In this document: in pieces, positions 37,106 through 42,744 of the stretch | Numbering within the stretch: position 1 is the first letter of the stretch | Layout of the letters: each line of letters opens with the position of its first letter | Assembly: GCA_903970615.1 (NCBI GenBank) | Contig: CAJCJH010000018.1 | Span: 1 to 42,744 of the forward strand | Length of the DNA: 42,744 nt | Source: Rhodospirillales bacterium | GTDB lineage: Bacteria; Pseudomonadota; Gammaproteobacteria; Nevskiales; Nevskiaceae | Direction: 5' to 3' | Made by a program: the position numbers and the translations under genes | The notes under the pieces: model-generated | Databases searched by the model: none | What the model was told of the DNA's origin: nothing | Seen by the model: only the letters and a program-made list of their open reading frames with translations

Positions 37106-37720
37106 TTAGGGGTTGTCAGATCGGTAGACGTTGGCTCCGCCATCCGTATCGAATACATCAATGGCGGTTGCGACAACGACGACAGGGATTGATCGAGTCG
37201 GCGTAGCGCGGCGTGCTCGCAGCACGGCATCGACATATCCGTTTCGGAATCCCAAGGTGGGATTGCCAGTGTTGTAGTAGGACAAGGCGGTCAGTACCGG
37301 CTGTTTTACGCCGGCATTTTGTGCCGTTATGAAGCCAGCACTCAGCAAAGCAGCTGAGGCGGAAAGGTTTTTGCAGTCGTCGAATGCGTCGGCAACGCTC
37401 AAGTGAAAATGCTTGAGATTACGAACATTGATCTGGCCCAGGCCAAGATCGAGGTCATATCCTTGGTCGATAAGCCACTGCGCGGTGCGAATGGCGTCTT
37501 CCCGGTTGCCGGGTTGATATGCGAGTTGCCGGGGGCCGTTGACTTGGATGGCGAAGACATTCCCGCCACTCTCGAAGTCGATGATGCGTGCCATTGTGCT
37601 GACCGTAATCGTGGGCGCACAGCGCGCGATGGTCTGCGGCAACGACTCGGCAGCGGCGGTGAGATTGGGAATACACAGCAATGCCAGTATCGGCATTACT
37701 GACTCAAAGTATTTCTTCAT
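37106..37720 (-). CDS. virB1: Type IV secretion lytic transglycosylase VirB1
   Basis: VirB1 opens the peptidoglycan for assembly of the secretion apparatus. The 204-aa product has a signal peptide (MKKYFESVMPILALLCIPNL, then TAAAE) and an SLT domain: MARIIDFESGGNVFAIQVNG with the catalytic Glu in FESGG, DLGLGQINVRNL, and LTALSYYNTGNPTLGFRNGY. I start at ATG 37720 because the signal peptide begins there; the frame is open back to 37849. It is the first gene of the leftward operon and lies about 115 nt after the predicted LuxR-box promoter. Confidence 0.93.
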   Translation of the reverse strand: MKKYFESVMPILALLCIPNLTAAAESLPQTIARCAPTITVSTMARIIDFESGGNVFAIQVNGPRQLAYQPGNREDAIRTAQWLIDQGYDLDLGLGQINVRNLKHFHLSVADAFDDCKNLSASAALLSAGFITAQNAGVKQPVLTALSYYNTGNPTLGFRNGYVDAVLRARRATPTRSIPVVVVATAIDVFDTDGGANVYRSDNP

Positions 37721-37842
37721 GGTCTTGCTGACCGGCAGGGTCTGTTGATGAGCCTTTGAAAGGGATTCCGAAAGCCATCTGCACGAATGCAATAGGGCGT
37801 TGTCGGAAGACTTCACGGACATGCAGCTTTTCCGCGAAGAAG

Positions 37843-37887
37843 ATTTCAACAGCCGAGAGGAGCGCCGTCACTAGCATTAATGCTAGT
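37843..37887 (-). promoter_or_regulatory. LuxR/TraR-box-like promoter of the virB operon
   Basis: ACTAGCATTAATGCTAGT (37870-37887) is a perfect 18-bp palindrome. On the minus strand it is followed by GTGACG (37866-37871), 17 bp and TGAAAT (37843-37848), the same pattern and spacing as at 25181-25225. The predicted start is at about 37836 and the dyad centre at -42.5. The surrounding bases are also conserved (TTTATTT before, GACG and GTTGAAAT after). It lies between virB1 and the divergent NTF2-like/luxR pair. Confidence 0.75.
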
Positions 37888-37981
37888 CATCGCAAATAAA
37901 CTTTCGGACATGCCATGGGTGTCATTTGGCACACATCGCATTTTTTTCGTCGGTCTGGCTCCACAACGCAGGAGCATCCGC

Positions 37982-38506
37982 ATGGCAAACGAAAGCTTTA
38001 TTCCAGCAGTGGATTTTCAGAACACCATCAGCGGTTTTGTCGAGGCATTCAACGTCAATGACCTCGATACAACGATGACGTACTTCGCGGACGAGGCGGT
38101 TTATTTACCCGGCGATGGCAAGCAATATCGAGGACGATCGGAAATACGTGCGGCATTCAAGCCTCAGTTTTCGTTGGCCTGGGGCCGGATGACGTTCGAC
38201 GAACATGATCGAATCATCGACATCTCGGCACGCAAAGCGGTGATACGCTGGGTTTGCCGCCACGACTTGTCAGAAGCGACGTTCTATTCATGGTCGCATT
38301 GGCTGCAACGACTCGCTATCGGAATTTCTGTGGGCAAGCGTGCGGGCTGGGAAGGTGTGGATGTGTTTCATTTCGACGGCGCAGGCAAAATCGTCGGTAA
38401 GTTCACCTACGCCAACTACAACCGCCCACTGCTCAAGAAAGATCTGGGTTTGTCGACGGTGATCCGGAAGCAGCCTGTGCTGGTCCATGCGGCTTCAGGA
38501 ACATGA
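37982..38506 (+). CDS. NTF2/SnoaL-like protein of unknown function
   Basis: The 174-aa protein has the look of the SnoaL/NTF2-like fold: a first helix (ISGFVEAFNVNDLDTTMTYF), ADEAVYLPGDGKQYRGRSEI and a final strand region FHFDGAGKIVGKFTYANYNR. Such proteins bind small molecules or act as enzymes or dimer partners. ATG 37982 has AGGAG 7 bases upstream; the frame is open back to 37880. It is 3 bp before the LuxR-type gene, so both are almost surely one transcript. A role in the signal chemistry or in modulating the regulator is possible but only inferred. Confidence 0.75.
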   Translation: MANESFIPAVDFQNTISGFVEAFNVNDLDTTMTYFADEAVYLPGDGKQYRGRSEIRAAFKPQFSLAWGRMTFDEHDRIIDISARKAVIRWVCRHDLSEATFYSWSHWLQRLAIGISVGKRAGWEGVDVFHFDGAGKIVGKFTYANYNRPLLKKDLGLSTVIRKQPVLVHAASGT

Positions 38507-38509
38507 GCC

Positions 38510-39298
38510 ATGGACAATATTCTTCACACCACTGCCGATCTTTGCCTGCAACTAGATCAGCCGCAGCGGCTGTCTTCGGTCGAGGAAGTCTTGCGTAGGG
38601 CCACCCATTTGTTCGGGGTGACGTTCTTCATGTTCGGAATGCGGACCGGCAAGAATATTTCTCCACCGGAACAGATTGTTCTGTCGAGCTATCCGAAACG
38701 CTGGCAGGCTTATTACGACGGGCAACAGGCGCATCGATTCGATCCGATATTCAACTTCGGTATGGCAGCTACCGGACCTTTTCGCTGGGAGGGACGTCAC
38801 GTCACGCCGGAGCAGCGAGCACTCCGGGAAATGTCCGTCAACTGCGGGATGGAGTTCGGCTTTTCATGCACCGATCGCGGTGCGGATGGCTCGATTGCGA
38901 TGCTGTCCTTGTGTGGAGGACAGCCTATTGCGCAGGAGCCGATGCTCTGGAAGCACACATCTACGGCAGTGAGCATGCTGACGGGCGCTATTCATCGCGC
39001 GTTGATTCGTTTAACACTGGCTCGGATAGCACGAGCCGATCTTGCGAAAGAGCCGTTAAGTGAATCCGAACTTAAAGCGATAGCGATGACGGCAAGTTCG
39101 ATGACTGCTAAAGAAGTTGCTAAGGTGCTCGGTGTTCAGCGCGGTACGGTTCATTACTATCTTGATCGGGCAGCGGTGAAGTTTGGCGTCGCAACGCACA
39201 AAGAGGCAATCACGAAAGCTTTGGCTGAGGGCATTGTCGATGTGCGGAATTTTCCGAAAGCGGGGTTTACAGGTAACGAGCGGGGTTTCGACAATTAA
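38510..39298 (+). CDS. LuxR-family regulator with autoinducer-binding domain
   Basis: The 262-aa protein has an N-terminal AHL-sensor domain and a C-terminal LuxR helix-turn-helix. Key sensor residues fall at exact TraR spacing: W65, Y69, D78, P79 and W93 (TraR W57, Y61, D70, P71, W85); G113 and G117 lie in the CGMEFGF stretch. The DNA-binding end (about 182-245) reads LSESELKAIAMTASSMTAKE, then VAKVLGVQRGTVHYYLDRAA and KFGVATHKEAITKALAEGIV. No luxI-type synthase is in the window, so it may be a solo receptor. Its place beside the 18-bp dyad makes it the best candidate to bind both copies and to control transfer and excision, in the way TraR does on Ti plasmids. Confidence 0.88.
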   Translation: MDNILHTTADLCLQLDQPQRLSSVEEVLRRATHLFGVTFFMFGMRTGKNISPPEQIVLSSYPKRWQAYYDGQQAHRFDPIFNFGMAATGPFRWEGRHVTPEQRALREMSVNCGMEFGFSCTDRGADGSIAMLSLCGGQPIAQEPMLWKHTSTAVSMLTGAIHRALIRLTLARIARADLAKEPLSESELKAIAMTASSMTAKEVAKVLGVQRGTVHYYLDRAAVKFGVATHKEAITKALAEGIVDVRNFPKAGFTGNERGFDN

Positions 39299-39347
39299 GA
39301 ACGGCTACTTTTGGCTTTGACTTGCAACTGAAACAGTTCAGTGCGTA

Positions 39348-39371
39348 TTGACATGACACCAAAATCATGTC
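39348..39371 (+). promoter_or_regulatory. Inverted repeat overlapping a TTGACA element
   Basis: GACATGA (39350-39356) and TCATGTC (39365-39371) form a perfect 7+7 dyad with an 8-base centre, and overlap TTGACA (39348-39353). No clean -10 is at standard distance (TAGTAT is 22 bp away). It stands 114 bp before the small exported-protein gene and 51 bp after luxR. It could be an operator different from the 18-bp dyad. Confidence 0.45.
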
Positions 39372-39484
39372 GGAATAGTATGCTAACGCAGTAACTTATA
39401 CGTGCGGACCCGCCGGGAGAAATCGGGTCGAAGTTAAGTGCCAAGGACGGCAGTAATTGTCTATCTTCGCTCGGGGGAGCAGAC

Positions 39485-39778
39485 ATGCGGTTCCTGGCCC
39501 AATATCTTTTAGCGCTGTTGATGTTATCGTCTTGGGAAGCCCATGCCGCGTGCGAGGTCAACAACCTCTCCGGCTCGGTGCTCGCCATCGCCGCACAACA
39601 GAAAAGTCCTGACGATACGGCCCAGATCGCCTACGGCGCATTAGCAAGCGCCTTGCCCAAAGAGATCGACGAAACCACTTTTGGACCCATCATCCGGAAA
39701 TCGGTGCTGCCTCCCGCCATCGCCGCCGCGGCAGGTGATGCAAAAAAGTGTTGCTGCTCACTGAAAACTGACCAATAA
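39485..39778 (+). pseudogene. Small exported protein, 3' end cut by IS21
   Basis: The gene starts with GGGGGAG 5 bases before ATG 39485 and encodes a clear signal peptide (MRFLAQYLLALLMLSSWEAH, cleavage near AHA-A) and a small mature part beginning CEVNN. Native sequence ends at about residue 88 (39748); the last residues, CCCSLKTDQ, come from the end of the IS. I do not recognise the family. Its place next to the conjugation genes and its export signal suggest an envelope role in the element, now probably lost. Confidence 0.6.
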
Positions 39779-39807
39779 ACCGAGGTTCTGCTCACTGAAA
39801 ATTGACC
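39755..39807 (+). repeat. IS21 left end, two terminal repeats
   Basis: TGCTCACTGAAAACTGACC (39755-39773) and TGCTCACTGAAAATTGACC (39789-39807) differ by one base and are the binding repeats for IstA at the left end. Confidence 0.85.
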
Positions 39808-39855
39808 AGGGTGTTCTGACCTAGCCTGCGGGGTTTATCCCAGCAGGAAGACGAG

Positions 39856-41412
39856 GTGCACACCATGGCGATGTACGCAAAAGTACGTAGGATGCGGTTC
39901 CGTGACGGACTGTCGATCAGTGAGATCACACGCCGCACAAGTTTGTCGAGAAACACCGTGAAGACGTGGCTGCGGGAGCCGGTCCGCAGCGAGATGTTGT
40001 ACGGGCGACCGGCCGGGCTGAAGAAGATTGACGCTTATGTCGAGTGGTTGCGGCAGGCCCTGGAAACGGATGTCCACCGACCGAAAGCTGAGCGACGCAC
40101 GGCCTTGCGCTTGTTCACGCAGCTTCAGGATCAGGGCTACACCGGCAGTTATAGCGGAGTCACGCGGTTCGTTCGCGTATGGCGTGCAGCCGCCGGTGCC
40201 GTCACCGCGCGATCCGCTTATGTGCCATTGAAGTTCGAGTGGGGCGAAGCGTTCCAGTTCGACTGGAGCGAAGAGGCGCTGGTCATCGGCGGCATCTGGC
40301 GCAAGAAGATTCAGCTGGCGCACATGAAGCTGTGTGCGTCACGGGCCTTCTGGCTGGTGGCCTATCCGAGCCAGGGCCATGAGATGCTATTCGATGCGCA
40401 CACCCGCTGTCTGACCGGACTCGGCGGCGTCGCCCGTCGCGGCATCTACGACAACATGAAGACGGCAGTGGATCGCGTGCCGGGTCGTGGCAAGGCACGG
40501 ATCGTCAATGCACGGTTTGCGGCGATGACGGCGCATTACCTGTTTGATCCGGATTTTTGCAATGTCGCATCGGGCTGGGAGAAAGGCCGGGTCGAGAAGA
40601 ATGTGCAGGACACCCGTCGCCGGATCTGGCAGCGCGCACAGGATCAGCGTTTTGAGAGTTTCGCCGAGCTGAATGTCTGGCTGGCCACCCAGTGCATCGC
40701 CGCCCGGGCAGCACCGCATCCGGAGTTTCCGGGGATGAGCATCGCTGAAGCCTGGGAGTATGAGCAGCCCCAGCTGATGCCGATGCCGACGGTCTTCGAC
40801 GGCTACGTCGAATCCCCGGCGCGGGTCACCAGCACATCGCTGGTCAACGTGGCGCGTAATCGCTATTCAGTACCGTGCGCGCTGGCCGGACACCGGGTCA
40901 GTGTGCGGCTGTATCCCGAGCGCGTGGTGATCGTCGCGGAGCAGAGCGTAGTCGCCGAGCATGCGCGATCGCTGGACCGGGATCGGGTGATCTATGACTG
41001 GCGACACTACCTGCCACTGATCGAGCGCAAGCCGGGTGCACTTCGCAACGGTGCACCTTTCGCGGAGTTGCCGGAGCCGCTGCAACGACTTCGAAAGGCG
41101 CTGCTCCGTCGCGACGGCGGGGACCGGGTCATGTCCCGGGTACTGATGGCGGTGCCGGCCTGTGGGCTGGAGGCGGTGCTGGTCGCGGTCGAGCTGGTAC
41201 TCGAATCCGGACACCCGAGTGCCGAGCACGTCCTCAATGTACTGGCGCGATTGCGGGACGGCCCGCCGCCGCAGATGATCGATACGCATCTCACCGTCCA
41301 CACCGCACCGATTGCCGATACCCAGCGCTATGACACGCTACGGGAGGCGGGGTCTCCGGGAGGTGGCGGGTTACTTCCTGGGGTACTCGAGGAGGTGAGC
41401 CATGGCCATTGA
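39856..41412 (+). CDS. istA: IS21 transposase IstA
   Basis: IstA is the DDE transposase of the element, here 518 aa. It has an N-terminal helix-turn-helix ([20 protein letters not shown], about residues 17-36) and an rve/DDE core with Asp in FQFDWSEEA, Asp in [13 protein letters not shown] and Glu in [13 protein letters not shown]. The C-terminal domain ([20 protein letters not shown]) is typical. ATG 39856 is the first possible start; others follow within a few codons ([10 protein letters not shown]). The gene is intact. It overlaps istB by 11 bp. Confidence 0.95.
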   Translation: MHTMAMYAKVRRMRFRDGLSISEITRRTSLSRNTVKTWLREPVRSEMLYGRPAGLKKIDAYVEWLRQALETDVHRPKAERRTALRLFTQLQDQGYTGSYSGVTRFVRVWRAAAGAVTARSAYVPLKFEWGEAFQFDWSEEALVIGGIWRKKIQLAHMKLCASRAFWLVAYPSQGHEMLFDAHTRCLTGLGGVARRGIYDNMKTAVDRVPGRGKARIVNARFAAMTAHYLFDPDFCNVASGWEKGRVEKNVQDTRRRIWQRAQDQRFESFAELNVWLATQCIAARAAPHPEFPGMSIAEAWEYEQPQLMPMPTVFDGYVESPARVTSTSLVNVARNRYSVPCALAGHRVSVRLYPERVVIVAEQSVVAEHARSLDRDRVIYDWRHYLPLIERKPGALRNGAPFAELPEPLQRLRKALLRRDGGDRVMSRVLMAVPACGLEAVLVAVELVLESGHPSAEHVLNVLARLRDGPPPQMIDTHLTVHTAPIADTQRYDTLREAGSPGGGGLLPGVLEEVSHGH

Positions 41413-42208
41413 TCTGATCGCCGAGCTCAAAGCCCTCCGGCTCTATGGGATGGCCGCTGCCTATGCCGAGCTGATGGAAAACAATCAGCCGGATTCGATC
41501 ACGACACCGAAGATGCTACTCGAGGGTCTGCTGCGAGCAGAAACCACCGATCGGGCGATGCGCTCGATCCGCTACCAGATGCATGTCGCACGCTTTCCGA
41601 TTCATCGGGATCTGGCTGGATTCGATTTCGATCAGTCCAAAGTGGATCGTCGGCAGATCGATCACTTCTCCAGTACCGAGTTCACCGAGCAGGCCGAGAA
41701 CATCGTGCTGATCGGCGGGACCGGTACCGGCAAGACGCACCTGGCGACCGCACTCGGCATCCAGGCGGTCACCCGTTACGGCAAGCGCGTGCGCTTCTAC
41801 TCGACCATCGAACTGGTCAATACGCTGGAGCAGGAGAAGGCGATGGGTAAAGCCGGACGGCTGGCCAACCAGCTGATGCACCTGGACCTGGTGATCCTCG
41901 ATGAACTGGGCTACCTGCCGTTCTCACAGACCGGTGGGGCGCTGCTGTTTCATCTGCTCTCAAAGCTCTACGAGCACACCAGCGTGATCATCACCAGCAA
42001 TCTGGTCTTCGGAGAGTGGGCATCCGTCTTCGTCGATCCGAAGATGACGACCGCTCTGCTGGATCGGCTCACCCATCACTGTCACATCGTCGAAACCGGC
42101 AACGAGTCCTACCGCTTCCGGCAGAGCAGTGATTCCGCCAAGTCGCGGATCAAAGCGCGTGAGAAAACCAAAACTGAAACCAAGGAGGAAGCCGATGAAC
42201 CCTTCTGA
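41402..42208 (+). CDS. istB: IS21 helper ATPase IstB
   Basis: IstB is a DnaC-like AAA+ ATPase that loads on target DNA and activates IstA. The 268-aa protein has an N-terminal helical part ([20 protein letters not shown]), Walker [16 protein letters not shown], Walker [13 protein letters not shown] and sensor region [17 protein letters not shown] precedes the ATG. Intact. Confidence 0.96.
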   Translation: MAIDLIAELKALRLYGMAAAYAELMENNQPDSITTPKMLLEGLLRAETTDRAMRSIRYQMHVARFPIHRDLAGFDFDQSKVDRRQIDHFSSTEFTEQAENIVLIGGTGTGKTHLATALGIQAVTRYGKRVRFYSTIELVNTLEQEKAMGKAGRLANQLMHLDLVILDELGYLPFSQTGGALLFHLLSKLYEHTSVIITSNLVFGEWASVFVDPKMTTALLDRLTHHCHIVETGNESYRFRQSSDSAKSRIKAREKTKTETKEEADEPF

Positions 42209-42260
42209 CGAAGCCTGATCGAATCGTCAACAACTACGCTAAATCGATACACTTAAAACA

Positions 42261-42283
42261 GGCCGGGGAACTACTCCTCGGCC
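42261..42283 (+). terminator. Hairpin after istB inside the IS
   Basis: GGCCGGGGA pairs with TCCTCGGCC (one G-T pair) around a 5-base loop, 52 bp after the istB stop. The T-run behind it is poor (TTCC), so it is a likely but weak terminator. Confidence 0.5.
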
Positions 42284-42294
42284 TTCCATTCCCT

Positions 42295-42337
42295 GGTCAA
42301 TTTTCAATGAGCAGACAGGGTCAATTTTGAGTGAGCA
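42295..42337 (-). repeat. IS21 right end, two terminal repeats
   Basis: GGTCAATTTTCAATGAGCA (42295-42313) and GGTCAATTTTGAGTGAGCA (42319-42337) are the inverted counterparts of the left-end repeats. Confidence 0.85.
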
Positions 42338-42343
42338 GCAACA

Positions 42344-42744
42344 ACTTCGATCAAACCGCAACATATCTATCAGTACGTTGATAAGCGTACGGCGAAGACT
42401 TCGGCCGCTCGCGAGATCGAAGTGCTTTCGCACGCCTTCACCAAGGCAGTGGAGTGGGGTTTCCTGGATCGGCATCCGTTTAAGCGAGAGGTTCGACTGA
42501 CCGGACAGAAGCCGCGCGACCGCTACGTGGAGGACTGGGAGATCGTCGAATGTCTCGCGCTCGATTCGCGCCGGAAACGGGGCAGCGTTCTGGCGATCCA
42601 GGCGTATATCCGACTGAAGCTACTTACGGCGATGTCCCAGGGTGATTTGCTGCGACTGAGCCCGGCCGAGCATTTCAAGGACGACGGCATTCATGTCCAG
42701 CGGCACAAGACCGAAGCAAAAAGCGGCAAGCGCACCATCTATGA
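42344..42744 (+). pseudogene. Second tyrosine integrase, 5' end lost at IS21, runs off the window
   Basis: Reading from the IS edge, 133 codons are open. They show a SAM-like core-binding domain (HIYQYVDKRTAKTSAAREIE, VLSHAFTKAVEWGFLDRHPF) followed by the start of a catalytic domain (LKLLTAMSQGDLLRL, then HVQRHKTEAKSGKRTIY, the beta-strand with Lys). This is the short-integrase type found in many beta- and gammaproteobacterial islands and is unrelated in sequence to the integrase at 23588. At the box I position, where TGxRxGDLL is usual, the sequence is TAMSQGDLL, without the Arg. The N-terminus is missing, so the gene is broken whatever follows. Confidence 0.75.

Larger units (their letters stand above)
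39749..42343 (+). mobile_element. IS21-family insertion sequence, complete
   Basis: The element runs from TGTTGCTGCTCACTG to the inverted CAGTGAGCA-type end CAGCAACA, 2595 bp, with istA and istB. Each end has two copies of a 19-bp repeat, typical of the multiple terminal repeats of IS21. Flanking bases (left CAAAAAAG, right ACTTCGAT) show no target duplication, and the two flanks belong to different genes. Confidence 0.9.
23416..42744. mobile_element. Integrative (conjugative) element in tRNA-Pro, right end outside window
   Basis: The stretch from tRNA-Pro to the window edge holds an integrase, an AlpA/Xis-like gene, coupling protein VirD4, a full VirB1-VirB11 set and a LuxR-type regulator, then an IS21 copy and a second integrase fragment. 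The AT-richer integrase region differs from the host backbone. Together this points to an ICE of the VirB/D4 class. No relaxase or replication gene is visible, so either those genes lie further right or the element is incomplete. Confidence 0.8.

Noticed and set aside
37888-37920. Rightward use of the 18-bp dyad to drive the NTF2-like/luxR pair
   Set aside because: At the position mirrored from the leftward promoter the -10 would be CATGCC, which is not promoter-like; only the leftward direction is supported.
23500-42744. attR copy of the tRNA-Pro 3' end within the window
   Set aside because: No second copy of the T-arm/acceptor sequence was found by eye; the right end must be outside or lost.
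1-42744. CRISPR arrays and rRNA genes
   Set aside because: No regularly spaced repeat array and no rRNA-like sequence seen.

Overview
The first ~23.4 kb is a conserved chromosomal backbone of a gammaproteobacterium. The gene order rpsB-tsf-pyrH-frr-uppS-cdsA-rseP-bamA-skp-lpxD-fabZ-lpxA-lpxB-rnhB-dnaE-accA (all leftward) with map-glnD-dapD divergent from rpsB is typical of that class, and the moderately GC-rich sequence with LpxA/B/D, BamA, Skp and RseP means a Gram-negative cell. I cannot name the genus; a Xanthomonadales/Nevskiales-like lineage would fit. One expected gene, dxr, is missing from the cluster.

Layout, backbone. Positions 1-18591 (minus strand) hold translation genes (S2, EF-Ts, ribosome recycling factor), UMP kinase, lipid carrier and phospholipid precursor synthesis (UppS, CdsA), envelope quality control and outer-membrane assembly (RseP, BamA, Skp), lipid A synthesis (LpxD, FabZ, LpxA, LpxB), RNase HII, the replicative polymerase alpha subunit and acetyl-CoA carboxylase alpha (cut by the window edge). 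Many genes overlap by a few bases. Positions 18937-23330 (plus strand) hold map, glnD and dapD, followed by tRNA-Pro(UGG).

Layout, mobile region. A tyrosine integrase gene begins 95 bp after the tRNA-Pro gene, which marks the left end of an integrative element, probably an integrative conjugative element (ICE). Inside are a small AlpA/Xis-like DNA-binding gene, the coupling protein gene virD4, a complete leftward virB11-virB1 type IV secretion operon, and a divergent rightward pair made of an NTF2/SnoaL-like gene and a LuxR-family gene with an acyl-homoserine-lactone-type sensor domain. Beyond them a small exported-protein gene is cut by an IS21-family element (istA, istB). On the far side of the IS lies the middle of a second, unrelated integrase gene that runs off the window. 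No relaxase, no luxI and no right attachment site are in the window.

Main observation. Two places in the element, 12.7 kb apart, carry almost the same promoter: an 18-bp dyad (ACTAGCATTWATGCTAGT) followed at identical spacing by GTGACG-17 bp-TGAAAT. The dyad is centred at -42.5 from the predicted start, the classical position of LuxR/TraR boxes. One copy reads into the excisionase-like gene and the other into virB1-virB11-virD4. The LuxR-type gene sits next to the second copy. The simplest reading is a quorum-sensing or LuxR-solo switch that turns on excision and the conjugation machine together. Other points of note are a probable one-base frameshift near the end of virD4 and an IS21 copy whose two flanks do not belong together.
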